Below are positions 1-8,538 of a stretch of DNA of 64,000 nt, piece after piece. Source of the DNA: Fictibacillus macauensis ZFHKF-1 (GTDB taxonomy: Bacteria > Bacillota > Bacilli > Bacillales > Fictibacillaceae); contig NZ_AKKV01000020.1 in assembly GCF_000269865.1 (NCBI RefSeq), positions 248,001-312,000 on the forward strand, in the 5' to 3' direction. A model generated the notes under the pieces. The model ran no database searches. It saw only the letters and a list, made by a program, of their open reading frames with translations, and was not told where the DNA came from. The position numbers and the translations under genes were made by a program. Numbering within the stretch: the first letter of the stretch is position 1; every line of letters begins with the position of its first letter.

Positions 1-363
1 TATACACGGAATGTTATGCTCTCGGGCAATTTCCTTTAAATACGGCATACAGATGGAGCCATAGCCCTTGTTAGCTGGACCCCGAATATCACCGATAAAG
101 ATTCCGTCCTCTCCTTTAAAAGCCGCATCAATTGAATAGTCCCACGTACCTTGAAAAGAGGACGCACAGTCATTTAACATTATTTTGCACTGATGCTGAT
201 TTTCTTGCTTATACACAATTGTTAAATGCTCATCCTTACTTTGTTCTACACCGACAACGTCCCATCGTTTGGCAATTTCTTTTAGATCATTTTGCATACG
301 TAATACTTGAAATTCAAGGTCACTAACCTCATTCATTGCACGTTCTGCTACCATCGTTGACAT
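1..363 (-). CDS. Partial GNAT-like hypothetical protein (C-terminus cut by window edge)
   Basis: An open frame begins at an ATG at 363-361 behind a strong SD (AAAGGAGG, about 6 bases upstream) and runs 121 codons to the window edge without a stop, so the C-terminus is missing. The visible end reads GPANKGYGSICMPYLKEIA, which resembles the acetyl-CoA-binding and following helix of GNAT acetyltransferases (G-x-G then a helix). The first ~40 residues look helical. The GNAT assignment is an inference from that one motif; no substrate can be suggested. Confidence 0.6.
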   Translation of the reverse strand, partial: MSTMVAERAMNEVSDLEFQVLRMQNDLKEIAKRWDVVGVEQSKDEHLTIVYKQENQHQCKIMLNDCASSFQGTWDYSIDAAFKGEDGIFIGDIRGPANKGYGSICMPYLKEIAREHNIPCI

Positions 364-465
364 GTGGAACCTCCTTTCCATTGTTTTTTCCGTTTCATCA
401 CACAAGTTCTTATTTTAATAAAATAATGACGTGGCTGCAAAGTGGAGAATAACGCATATAAGAAG

Positions 466-506
466 ATAAAAAGAGATGAAGCGCTGTTTTAAGCGCTTCA
501 TCTCTT
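466..506 (-). terminator. Intrinsic terminator after patB
   Basis: A 15-bp perfect stem (471-485 with 492-506, 6-nt loop) is followed on the minus strand by a short T-rich tract (TTTTAT). It overlaps the last base of the patB stop codon and should end the oxidoreductase-patB transcript. Confidence 0.8.
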
Positions 507-1690
507 CATAGCCGAGTTTTTATACGGTTTACGGCTGTTTCGAGCCGATTTAGCCCTTCTTTTAACGTTTCCAGTGGACAAGCAATATTCATGCGTTCAA
601 ACCCTTGTCCATTTGTTCCAAAAATATAACCTTCATCTAAAGCAAGACCAGCTTCTTTTTGCATCACTGCTTCAAGCGCTTTAAAATCGATGGATAACTT
701 TCGACAGTCTAGCCATACAAGATACGTTCCTTCTGGCTCAATGACCGTGATCTCAGGAAGCCGCTCCGCGATAAACGTCTTAAGATAAGCAATGTTTTCT
801 TCTAAATAGAGAAGCAATTCATTAAGCCACGCTTCGCCGTGTTGATAGGCTGCTTCCGCTGCAACAATCCCGAGCGCCCCTGGGGACGAAAATCCATTTT
901 TCTCAAGATGCTCTATAAAAAGCTGCCGTCTTTTTTTATTCGGAATGATAAGCGCCGAAAATTGTAAACCTGCTAAATTAAACGTTTTGCTCGGTGCAAT
1001 GCCAGTCAATGTTCGTTGTTCTATTTCTTCATTTAAAGAAGAGACAACGGTATGCTCATAATTGGAATAGACAAGGTCATGATGAATTTCGTCTGCAAAT
1101 AATAACACTTCATACTGAATACAAAGCTTTGCGAGCTGCGTAAGTTCATCTTTTCGCCATACGCGTCCAATCGGATTATGAGGACTGCAAAGCAACATCA
1201 TTTTAATATGACCACTTGCCATTTTCTCTTCTAAATCACGAAAATCGATTGTATACTGTTGCCCATCAAATTGTAACGGACTATCATAAAGCGTTCGTTT
1301 ATTTTTCGTAATCAGGTTAGAAAATGGATAATAAACAGGGCTTTGCAGGAGGATGCCATCGCCCTCTTTCGTATACGTTTGGATGGCCGCAGCGATCGCT
1401 GGTACGATTCCCGCTGTAAAAACAAGCCATTCTGGATCCACTGTCCAACCGTGTTTTCTTTGCAACCACGTCGTGATCGCTTCACGCGTTTGTTCTGTTG
1501 CTTTTGAATAGCCAAAAATACCGTGAGCAATTCGTTCACCCAAGGCGTCTAGCACAGGTTGTGGCGCCTTAAAATCCATGTCTGCTACCCACATCGGTAA
1601 GAGCGCTTCTCCTCCAAATAGTTGATCCACATGATCCCACTTCACAGAATGTGTATTCTTTCGATCGAATACATCATGAAAGATACTCAC
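506..1690 (-). CDS. patB: PatB/MalY-type PLP cystathionine beta-lyase/aminotransferase
   Basis: This is a fold-type I PLP enzyme of 394 residues, the usual size for PatB/MalY carbon-sulfur lyases, which cleave cystathionine to homocysteine, pyruvate and ammonia or act as aminotransferases. The Schiff-base lysine sits in APSKTFNLAG (about K235), with the PLP-contacting Asn in HNPIGR (about 172) and Asp in ADEIHHD (about 200). I chose the GTG at 1690 because it has an SD (AAAGGGGA) and overlaps the upstream stop as GTGA. An in-frame TTG at 1726 lies deeper in the upstream gene and lacks a better SD. The 4-nt overlap implies translational coupling with the flavin oxidoreductase. Family is confident; the physiological substrate is not shown. 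Confidence 0.87.
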   Translation of the reverse strand: MSIFHDVFDRKNTHSVKWDHVDQLFGGEALLPMWVADMDFKAPQPVLDALGERIAHGIFGYSKATEQTREAITTWLQRKHGWTVDPEWLVFTAGIVPAIAAAIQTYTKEGDGILLQSPVYYPFSNLITKNKRTLYDSPLQFDGQQYTIDFRDLEEKMASGHIKMMLLCSPHNPIGRVWRKDELTQLAKLCIQYEVLLFADEIHHDLVYSNYEHTVVSSLNEEIEQRTLTGIAPSKTFNLAGLQFSALIIPNKKRRQLFIEHLEKNGFSSPGALGIVAAEAAYQHGEAWLNELLLYLEENIAYLKTFIAERLPEITVIEPEGTYLVWLDCRKLSIDFKALEAVMQKEAGLALDEGYIFGTNGQGFERMNIACPLETLKEGLNRLETAVNRIKTRL

Positions 1691-2595
1691 GATTTCTTCA
1701 TCCCCTTTAACTTTTTTTGTATCCAAATGGCCGCTTGGACACCGTCTCCCATCGCAATAGCCACTTGTTCAGAGTGAGCCGTTACATCACCAGCTGCCCA
1801 TATGTTGTGTATTGACGTCTCTTTCGTTCTCGCATCCGTTACAATATGTCCCTTATGCATATGAACACCAAGGGAGCGCAGCAATTCGGTATGTACGATA
1901 TTGCCTCCAAAAGCGACAAAAGCACAGTCTCCCATTAAGAGAGAGTCGTCTTCTAATTGCACACCTGCAAAGATTGAAAAGCGTGACGTTATGATGGCTT
2001 TCACCTTTTTTTGCACATAAGAAATTCCTTGCTGTTGCAAGGCGTGCTTTTGGTTTGCACTAAGCAGTGGATCTTCATGATGAATATACGTGACTCGTCG
2101 GGCCCAGCTTAGCAACGCCAATGCCATTTGACACCCTGCCTCGCCAGCTCCTATGACGATTACGTTACGATCAAGCGCTTCATACCCATCACAGTCTGGA
2201 CAAATATAAATGCTTTCGCCTAAACATTCTTTTAATGAAGGAATAGCTGGTAATCGGTCGGTAATGCCCGTTGCTAGCAACAAAGTTTGCGTTTGCCATT
2301 GCGTCGTAGCTGTTGAGACAACAAACGTCCCATCTCCTTGCCGCTCGATGGCTGTAACGTAGTCAGAGACAATCGGTACACCAACCTTCTCAAGTTGTTT
2401 TTGCCCATTTTCTCGTAAAGTTTTTCCACTGACACCGTCAGGATAACCTAACAAATTACGATATTTTCTACAGAGAGACGAGCGCCCGGAATGAGCGTCT
2501 ACAAGCAAGACGTTGCGCTGATAGCGCCCGAGCTGTATGCCCGCTTGCAACCCCGCAATGCCGCCCCCAATAATAAGACATTCATATTGTAGCAA
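1687..2595 (-). CDS. Thioredoxin reductase-like NAD(P)/FAD-dependent oxidoreductase
   Basis: The protein has the two-dinucleotide-domain layout of the TrxR family: an N-terminal FAD motif GGGIAGL, a redox cysteine pair CPDC at about 132-135, a second Rossmann motif GAGEAG, and a C-terminal AAGDV FAD motif. The intact CxxC suggests disulfide-reductase chemistry, but the small size (302 residues) and remote sequence do not prove that thioredoxin is the partner. The TTG at 2595 is preferred because AGGTGG lies 4 bases upstream; an earlier in-frame TTG at 2637 has no clear SD. It is first in a two-gene unit and couples to patB through a GTGA overlap. Confidence 0.8.
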   Translation of the reverse strand: MLQYECLIIGGGIAGLQAGIQLGRYQRNVLLVDAHSGRSSLCRKYRNLLGYPDGVSGKTLRENGQKQLEKVGVPIVSDYVTAIERQGDGTFVVSTATTQWQTQTLLLATGITDRLPAIPSLKECLGESIYICPDCDGYEALDRNVIVIGAGEAGCQMALALLSWARRVTYIHHEDPLLSANQKHALQQQGISYVQKKVKAIITSRFSIFAGVQLEDDSLLMGDCAFVAFGGNIVHTELLRSLGVHMHKGHIVTDARTKETSIHNIWAAGDVTAHSEQVAIAMGDGVQAAIWIQKKLKGMKKS

Positions 2596-2710
2596 CGTTC
2601 CACCTACTTTTTTAGAATCTCTCTTTACTATGTCCAAAAAAGGGAGGCAGATGTCTTCTTTTTGTTAGTATGAAGAGAACAGGAAAAAATTGCAACAAAT
2701 CCAACTTCAT

Positions 2711-2744
2711 ACAAAAAAGCTGTTTACGTAGGCAGTAAACAGCT
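2711..2744 (-). terminator. Intrinsic terminator after the M1-type peptidase gene
   Basis: Perfect 10-bp stem AGCTGTTTAC/GTAAACAGCT (2718-2727 with 2735-2744) followed on the minus strand by TTTTTT. Confidence 0.88.
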
Positions 2745-2763
2745 CTAGAAACGCATCCTTATT

Positions 2764-4260
2764 TTATTTAGCTACAATGCGATGATCTTGGAAGAATTCC
2801 CCTAAGTTTTTCCCGCTCTCGCGTTGCATAATGGTCATAAAGTCTTTTGTAGTCGTTACTTTAAATTTCTTTTCTTTAAAGTACGCTTTCATGGCTTTAT
2901 AGAACACATCATCGCCCAATTTCATTCGTAAATCATTCAATGTTCGTGAACCATAATCATAAATCATTTGATAGTAAGCATTTATGCCAGAACTGCCGTT
3001 CGCTGTAAACGCTGAAACCGGAGAGGATAACAAGTAATTACCAACCGGCGGTGTTCGCAATTGATTGAGTGTATTGCCGTATAACGCTTGAGAATAAGCG
3101 GCAAACGATTCATCTAACCACGGCTCATCGTATTCGTTATCGCCAATAATGCCATAAAACCACTGATGACCAATTTCATGAGCGGTGACTGATTTTACCC
3201 ATTCTTGCGAGCGTGGTCCCGCAATACTAATCATCGTAAGCTGTGGATATTCCATCCCGCCAAACCAACCTTCCATGCCAACGATATCAAGCTCTGGCCA
3301 TGGATAGGTGCCAAAATGATCGGAGAAAAGTTTAATACTTTTTAACCCAGACTCCATCATGCTATCGGCATATTTTGCTTGCAGATCATTATAATAAACG
3401 TTCACTTTTACACCATTCACACGCTTGGATTTCACTTTATACGTTGAATCCATTTCAAGCGCAAAGTCACGAACATCTTTCGCTTTATAATGATGCAGTG
3501 CTAAATTGCCCATTTTTTGTGGTTTGCCTACCTCTGTTCCTGTGGCGGCAATCACTTGTTTTTTATCTGTTGTCCATTTCACATCATAATCGCCTGTTAG
3601 CGAGTAAAACGATTCACCGGCTTCATAATACGGATTTATATTCCAGCCTTTCTGATCATAAACGGCAAGAATCGGAAACCAGTTACCAAGGGAAGTCGTC
3701 GTTTTGTACCAACCGAAGCGATCTGGTAAGTTAGGAACGTTCACCGTAAAATCCATCGTAACTGTTGACTTTTGATCTTTTTTCAATGACAGAGAAGGAA
3801 TGTGGAGAGCCGTATCATCAACGTTATACACGGCACGTTTGCCGTTCACTTTAACGTGACTGACATCCATGCCTCCATTGTTTGAACGATACATTTTTGC
3901 ATTGCCCCATAAGTTAAAATAGAGCTCATCTAATTTCTTTTTCGTATTGTTTAAAAATGTGACAGACAATTTCCCCGTAATCCGATGTTTTTTACCATCA
4001 TAATACGCTTGGATTTTATAATCTGGGTGAGTCGGACCGACAACACCTTTCATACCAGCGTCTTTATTGCTGGCAGCAAATGGCGCTTTAGGTACCATCC
4101 CGTCGAACTTAAAAGACTTACCTTGTTGAAGATGAGGGTTTGCTTGCGGCAACTGATTCTTGTGTGGTGAAGCAAATGCGTGTGATCCTGAAAATAAACT
4201 TGCTGCAATCATTGCTGCTGACGCGGATGCAACCAATGTTTTCTTTTTCAAATTTCTCAT
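2764..4260 (-). CDS. Secreted M1-family (aminopeptidase N-like) zinc metallopeptidase
   Basis: A 498-residue protein with a signal peptide: basic start MRNLKKK, hydrophobic stretch to about residue 25, and AFA at 28-30 as a likely cleavage site. Residues 75-290 look like the N-terminal beta-domain of M1 peptidases. The catalytic domain shows the exopeptidase-type GGMEYP motif (334-339), zinc motif HEIGHQWF (HExxH 361-365) and the distal Glu in WLDESFAAY (E384), so the site is complete. It lacks the long C-terminal helical domain of full aminopeptidase N. It probably acts outside the cell on peptides. It is monocistronic, with a strong terminator behind it. Confidence 0.86.
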   Translation of the reverse strand: MRNLKKKTLVASASAAMIAASLFSGSHAFASPHKNQLPQANPHLQQGKSFKFDGMVPKAPFAASNKDAGMKGVVGPTHPDYKIQAYYDGKKHRITGKLSVTFLNNTKKKLDELYFNLWGNAKMYRSNNGGMDVSHVKVNGKRAVYNVDDTALHIPSLSLKKDQKSTVTMDFTVNVPNLPDRFGWYKTTTSLGNWFPILAVYDQKGWNINPYYEAGESFYSLTGDYDVKWTTDKKQVIAATGTEVGKPQKMGNLALHHYKAKDVRDFALEMDSTYKVKSKRVNGVKVNVYYNDLQAKYADSMMESGLKSIKLFSDHFGTYPWPELDIVGMEGWFGGMEYPQLTMISIAGPRSQEWVKSVTAHEIGHQWFYGIIGDNEYDEPWLDESFAAYSQALYGNTLNQLRTPPVGNYLLSSPVSAFTANGSSGINAYYQMIYDYGSRTLNDLRMKLGDDVFYKAMKAYFKEKKFKVTTTKDFMTIMQRESGKNLGEFFQDHRIVAK

Positions 4261-4483
4261 TCATACGCCTCCCTTTATTTGTTACTCTGTTTAAATTCCA
4301 GATTATTCTAAAAAATCCCTTCCGACAAAAGCAGGAACTACACGACAAATTTTTATCTGTCAAAAGTACTAGTTCTAGAACAAATTCGCTGTTTTTTTTT
4401 AGAAAAAATAGTGTGAAACGGAAGGAATTTAGATAGTTGTGTCGAATAACTGAGAAAGTACATTATTTCAAGGGGGATCTTCA

Positions 4484-5131
4484 ATGAAAATTAAGTCGCA
4501 CTATATCCCAAAAACGAAAGTTACGTATGTAACCGAAAAAACGACCATCGCAGAAGCAAGACATCGTCTTATAGAATCAGGCTATCGTTGTATACCTGTT
4601 CTTGATGAGAGCGAAACACACTTTCGTGGACTCATCTATAAAGAAAGTACGTCTGATTATATTATTGATGGTGTGGGCTCGCTTACTGAACCGGTCACCT
4701 CGTTATTAAAAGAACAAGACAGCTTTATTAACGAAGAAACTCCTTTTTACCAAGCTTTATTTTCCATTCGCAGACTTCCCTTTTTAGCTGTTGTCAATGA
4801 ACAACACGTCTTTCTTGGCATTTTAACGCACTCGAAAGTAATGGATATCATTGAAGATTCTTACGGACTGAAAAAAGGTGGCTATGCCTTAACGGTTTCT
4901 ACTACAGAAGGAAAAGGCTCCCTACGAAAATTATTTGCTGCCATTCCTGATGACTATAATATTGAAGGCGTCTTCACGCAAGATGCTGGGAAATCGTTTG
5001 TACGCAGAATTGTCATCACGTTTAACTCCGTTCTAACTGAAAAAGAAACAGATGCGCTTATTTATAAAATTGAACACTCTGGCTTCAAAGTAGCTGATGT
5101 AGAAAATGTAAAGGACCATGCGACGCACTAA
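4484..5131 (+). CDS. cbpA: CbpA-type cyclic di-AMP-binding CBS-domain protein
   Basis: A 215-residue soluble protein with two CBS motifs in residues 1-140 (repeats around GYRCIPVLDES and LPFLAVVNEQH...GILTHS) and an ACT-like C-terminal domain (about 148-208). The order and the opening KSHYIPK match my memory of the Listeria CbpA c-di-AMP receptor family; AcuB-type CBS-ACT proteins are the main alternative. CBS pairs in this family bind c-di-AMP, linking the protein to osmotic or potassium signalling, but ligand binding is inferred. The ATG has a good SD (AAGGGGGA). It is monocistronic and converges on eutH. Confidence 0.75.
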   Translation: MKIKSHYIPKTKVTYVTEKTTIAEARHRLIESGYRCIPVLDESETHFRGLIYKESTSDYIIDGVGSLTEPVTSLLKEQDSFINEETPFYQALFSIRRLPFLAVVNEQHVFLGILTHSKVMDIIEDSYGLKKGGYALTVSTTEGKGSLRKLFAAIPDDYNIEGVFTQDAGKSFVRRIVITFNSVLTEKETDALIYKIEHSGFKVADVENVKDHATH

Positions 5132-5144
5132 GCATGATTACCAT

Positions 5145-5196
5145 AAAAAAAGAACGATGGCAAAAGAGCTCGCTCTTTTGCCATCGTTCTTTTTTA
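5145..5196. terminator. Bidirectional terminator between cbpA and eutH
   Basis: A stem of at least 20 bp (5150-5169 with 5172-5191) has A-tract and T-tract on both sides, so it can end both the converging cbpA transcript and the long eut transcript, whose last stop codon is at 5199. Confidence 0.92.
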
Positions 5197-5198
5197 AC

Positions 5199-6476
5199 TT
5201 ATACGGTTTTCACTTCAGGAAGAGGACGCTCTTCCACAAGACCTTCTCCTTCATATTCCGATAGATGGCGAACGCCTGTTGCAAAATCTTGCTGCTCTAA
5301 CTCCATCGCCTTTGGAACAGATAACCAATAAGCAAAACCAACGGCAATGACACCTGCACCAAATTTCCCAAGTAAGATTGGTAAGATTAACGATGGTTGA
5401 AAATTGGCTGTAAAGGATAGATGATCGCCAAATAAAAAGGCTGAACATACCGCAAAGGAAATGTTGACCACTTTATCTTTCGCACGCATGAATTTCACGA
5501 GACGAAACATCGCTAAAATATTCGCGCAAGACGCTAACAGTCCTGCACTTCCAGAAGCACCAAGTCCTAATTTGCGCCCCATAGCATTCAACGGTCTTGC
5601 GCCGAATTTTCGAATCATATACACCATCGGAAACGCTCCACAAAGCATAATACCGATATAACCTGCTGTTTCTAGTGCACGGAATTGATCTTTCTTATCG
5701 GCAATAATAGGATCAAAGCCCCACGAACCAAAGAGCGCCGAAAAGGCACCTGTAAAGTATTCAACAATTGCAAAAACTAAAACGAGTTTAATGCCTGCAT
5801 CCATTAGTTTTCCAAACCACATAAAGCCTTTAATCATCACATCAGGATAAAATTTTAGACCGAGGGCAAGGACAACTACAAAAATAATTAACGGCGATAA
5901 ATTTAAAAGAATTTGCCCAAGTGTTAGTGATAGTTGATAACTACCTTCACCGCCCGTACTAATGACGCCACGAACATTTGCATTCATTAACATCATCGTG
6001 ACACTGGCAATAAAGACACCAATCGGAATCGTCAACACACCCGACATCACACCTAACGCCATATATTTATGATCGCGCTTATCAAGCATGGCTAGTCCAA
6101 CTGGAATAGAGAATACAATCGTTGCTCCAGATATAAAGCCAACCGTCATCGCCATAATCCAGCTTTCCTTCGTAGCCGCTAGCGCATTGGCGAGTTGATA
6201 GCCACCCATATCTACCGCAATAATCGTTGTCGCAGCTATCGCCGGATCTGCCCCAACGGCATGAAACAACGGTCCGCATACTTTTTCAATAAAGGCCGAT
6301 AAATAAGGAATGGCCGCCATAATACCTGCTGCCGGGACAAAAATATAGCCAACGGAATGCAATCCTTCCATAAACTCGCGCCCAATGCCGTCCTCACTGT
6401 TTTTAATGGCCGCAAAGGCACCAATAACCGCACACGCCATAATGACATAAATCACATACGTTCCAATCTGACTCAA
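5199..6476 (-). CDS. eutH: Ethanolamine transporter EutH
   Basis: A polytopic membrane protein of 425 residues with about ten hydrophobic segments and a short charged C-terminus. The residue pattern (GADPAIAATTIIAVDMGGYQ, an SGSAG-like small-residue segment, LFGDHLSFTANFQP) is that of the EutH family, proposed to import ethanolamine when it is scarce or protonated. The start was set at TTG 6476 because AGGAGGGG lies 7 bases upstream; the frame stays open further upstream but without an SD. It is last in the eut unit, separated from the BMC gene by a hairpin and a cre-like site. Confidence 0.9.
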   Translation of the reverse strand: MSQIGTYVIYVIMACAVIGAFAAIKNSEDGIGREFMEGLHSVGYIFVPAAGIMAAIPYLSAFIEKVCGPLFHAVGADPAIAATTIIAVDMGGYQLANALAATKESWIMAMTVGFISGATIVFSIPVGLAMLDKRDHKYMALGVMSGVLTIPIGVFIASVTMMLMNANVRGVISTGGEGSYQLSLTLGQILLNLSPLIIFVVVLALGLKFYPDVMIKGFMWFGKLMDAGIKLVLVFAIVEYFTGAFSALFGSWGFDPIIADKKDQFRALETAGYIGIMLCGAFPMVYMIRKFGARPLNAMGRKLGLGASGSAGLLASCANILAMFRLVKFMRAKDKVVNISFAVCSAFLFGDHLSFTANFQPSLILPILLGKFGAGVIAVGFAYWLSVPKAMELEQQDFATGVRHLSEYEGEGLVEERPLPEVKTV

Positions 6477-6505
6477 AGGATAACCCCTCCTTTTTACTTT
6501 TACTT

Positions 6506-6519
6506 TGAAAGCACTTACA
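6506..6519. promoter_or_regulatory. Candidate cre (CcpA) site in the eutH leader
   Basis: TGAAAGCACTTACA matches the cre consensus TGWNANCGNTNWCA at all defined positions but the central G. It lies just upstream of the eutH SD, where a roadblock could reduce eutH under catabolite repression. Short degenerate motif, so only suggestive. Confidence 0.3.
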
Positions 6520-6527
6520 TTTCTATG

Positions 6528-6573
6528 AATCAAGTAACCCGCTCATCGTAAAAGAGGTACGGGTTACTTGATT
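6528..6573. repeat. Inverted repeat between the second BMC-H gene and eutH
   Basis: A perfect 14-bp inverted repeat (6528-6541 with 6560-6573) encloses 18 nt. No U-tract follows on the minus strand, so it is not a normal terminator. It could act as an RNA stability or processing element that sets eutH expression separately from the shell genes. Confidence 0.7.
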
Positions 6574-6577
6574 TAGA

Positions 6578-6946
6578 TTATTTACTTTTTTTCTTCGGTG
6601 CTGTCTTTACGTCTGCCTCTTCATCTCTTGATGTTTCTTTCGGTTTCAAGACGTTTGGCTTCGCAGCAGGCTGTAACATACCGGCTAATTCATCATCTGG
6701 ACGTGGAATAATATGACTCGACACGAGTTCTCCGACGCGCATCGCTGCTTCTCTTCCAATCTCAACAGCCGCCTGTACGGCACCAACGTCACCTTCGACT
6801 AAAACGGTAACGAGCGCACCATCGACTTTCTCCTGCTTTAATAGCTTTACATCAGCTGCTTTAATCATGGCATCAGCTGCTTCAATTGAGCCGATTAAAC
6901 CTTTCGTTTCGATCATACCAATTGCTTTTCCCATAAGATTATTCAC
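6578..6946 (-). CDS. BMC-H microcompartment shell protein with a basic C-terminal tail
   Basis: One bacterial-microcompartment domain (about residues 6-88), with the [21 protein letters not shown] opening and the HIIPRPDDEL end of hexamer-forming shell proteins of the EutM/PduA/PduJ type. It carries an extra tail of about 30 residues that is charged and ends in KKKSK, absent from the 93-residue paralogue at 8539-8820. The tail may bind cargo, DNA or cytosolic partners. Its start overlaps the eutN stop by 4 nt (ATGA), so the two are coupled. Confidence 0.9.
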   Translation of the reverse strand: MNNLMGKAIGMIETKGLIGSIEAADAMIKAADVKLLKQEKVDGALVTVLVEGDVGAVQAAVEIGREAAMRVGELVSSHIIPRPDDELAGMLQPAAKPNVLKPKETSRDEEADVKTAPKKKSK

Positions 6947-7215
6947 CTCTTCTCAACATCGATCGAATCGACAATACCAATAACGACTGAATCGAGAGGA
7001 ACATCGTGATCATCCATTACAAAACGCGCTGCACTTCCGTTCGTAATCATCACTTTATCACCTAAACCGGCGCCTACTCGATCTGCAGCAATAATTGGCG
7101 AATCAACTGCTGTTCCATCGGGATTTTCTAATTGCACAAACAAAAATTTTAAACCGGTTAGTCCCTCTTCTTTTCGGGTAGCCCAAATATTACCTATAAC
7201 CGTGCCTAAGCGCAT
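6943..7215 (-). CDS. eutN: EutN/CcmL-type pentameric vertex protein
   Basis: At 90 residues it spans the whole EutN_CcmL fold, with the typical opening MRLGTVIGNIWATRKEEGLTG, the IIAADRVGAGLGDKVMITNGSAAR core and a C-terminal VVGIVDSIDV strand. Proteins of this family form pentamers that cap the vertices of the polyhedral shell. Stop and start overlap with the next BMC-H gene (ATGA), suggesting stoichiometric coupling. Confidence 0.93.
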   Translation of the reverse strand: MRLGTVIGNIWATRKEEGLTGLKFLFVQLENPDGTAVDSPIIAADRVGAGLGDKVMITNGSAARFVMDDHDVPLDSVVIGIVDSIDVEKR

Positions 7216-7233
7216 CCCATCACCCCAAATCGC

Positions 7234-7869
7234 TTACGTTCTACTAAGCGTGATCTCTTTTCTTCTTGCCGCATCTCGTGCCAACGGCGTAACAATGGTT
7301 CCCGGTGCAAGCAGCAGTGTTTGTTCAGTGAATGCTTCGACTGCACGTTCGGTTAATAAAGGGGCATCATAGACGGCAGTAGATGAAGAGACTTTCGTTT
7401 CCTGCTGCTCATGAAGCCATTGCTCCATTGTCGTACAGCTCACACCAAAAGCTTCTAATCTACTTTTTTGATTGTGTAAGTAAGCCTTATACGCACTGTT
7501 TCCATTAAATTTAAAAGAGTCCTCGTAAGACAGAAACAATGTTGGTTGTAATCCTTGGTGCAACGCTTCGGCAAGCGCTTTACTTTTTGCCGTATCCGTT
7601 AAACCTAATGCACCACGCACAATCAAATCTTGATCACAATTTAAAAATATAATGTCGCTTTCCTTCTTTACGTCGAGATCCTTTTGTAGCGAAGAAAGCA
7701 CGGTAAGCTCATAGCGCTGACCGATCGCTTGCGTTAGCTTATTCATGCTCCCTTCATCCTCCACCTCTCCCCATACGTAAAGATGTGGTTTTACGGGAAG
7801 CGCTGACAGTTGTTGAAGTACTTCTTGAACAATGGTAGCAATAAGCGTTGCATCCACAGAAGTTGTCAT
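7234..7869 (-). CDS. Conserved microcompartment-associated protein of unknown function (TIGR02536-like)
   Basis: A 211-residue protein I believe belongs to the ethanolamine-utilisation 'hypothetical' family TIGR02536, found in Gram-positive eut operons; that recollection needs a search. The first ~20 residues (DATLIATIVQEVLQQLSAL) form an amphipathic helix like an encapsulation peptide, and a linker and globular part follow. A conserved-looking segment near the C-terminus reads GTIVTPLARDAARRK. No catalytic motif is recognised. It overlaps pduL by 4 nt, so it is translationally coupled to a lumen enzyme and is probably itself lumenal. Confidence 0.8.
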   Translation of the reverse strand: MTTSVDATLIATIVQEVLQQLSALPVKPHLYVWGEVEDEGSMNKLTQAIGQRYELTVLSSLQKDLDVKKESDIIFLNCDQDLIVRGALGLTDTAKSKALAEALHQGLQPTLFLSYEDSFKFNGNSAYKAYLHNQKSRLEAFGVSCTTMEQWLHEQQETKVSSSTAVYDAPLLTERAVEAFTEQTLLLAPGTIVTPLARDAARRKEITLSRT

Positions 7870-8516
7870 GACGTAGTTGTTCCCTTCAACAACGTGCCTG
7901 TCACTACTCCCGAAACAGCAGCAGCGTTTGCTTCATCCGTATCAATATGCATTTCACACGTATAGCGGTCAGATATGCGAATCAATACATCATGAAAGGC
8001 GACTGGCCGTTCTGATGAAATAACAACCGTTACTTTTTCCCCATCAGCTACATTAAAGCGCTGACCATCTTCAACACTCATATGAATATGACGTTGGGCG
8101 ACGATGACGCCTTCTTCAAGTACGATGCTTCCTCTGGGACCAATCAGCACACATGAAGCAGAGCCCTTAATATCTCCCGACTGACGAAGCGGTGGCTTAA
8201 TCCCTATTTTCAAGGCATCGGTCAGGGAGATCTCCACTTGGGTAGCATTACGAACGGGTCCTAAGACACGAACCCGTTCGATGCTTCCTTTCTTCCCAGC
8301 AATCGTAACCGTTTCTTCGGCTGCAAATTGTCCAGGTTGTGATAAATCAGCTCTATGTGTTAATTCATACTGAGGTCCAAATAAGATCGTCACATGCTCT
8401 TGTGAAAGATGAACATGACGCGCGGATACAGCGATCGGAACACTGTTTTGTTCAGTTTGTTCTTGAAGTTTATGAACGACTTGTTCTACGATAGAGCGAA
8501 CCATTTGCTCATTCAC
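7866..8516 (-). CDS. pduL: PduL-type phosphotransacylase
   Basis: This 216-residue protein has the two PduL repeats with their histidine motifs: AVSARHVHLSQEHVTILFG near residue 30 and IVAQRHIHMSVEDGQRF near 145, which bind the two active-site zinc ions. It converts acetyl-CoA and phosphate to acetyl-phosphate and CoA, recycling CoA inside the compartment; here it takes the place of EutD, which is absent. The N-terminus (MVRSIVEQVVHKL) is an amphipathic helix of the encapsulation-peptide type. The downstream gene overlaps it by 4 nt. Confidence 0.9.
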   Translation of the reverse strand: MNEQMVRSIVEQVVHKLQEQTEQNSVPIAVSARHVHLSQEHVTILFGPQYELTHRADLSQPGQFAAEETVTIAGKKGSIERVRVLGPVRNATQVEISLTDALKIGIKPPLRQSGDIKGSASCVLIGPRGSIVLEEGVIVAQRHIHMSVEDGQRFNVADGEKVTVVISSERPVAFHDVLIRISDRYTCEMHIDTDEANAAAVSGVVTGTLLKGTTTS

Positions 8517-8538
8517 AGGTGATCGCCTTCCTTTCTAT

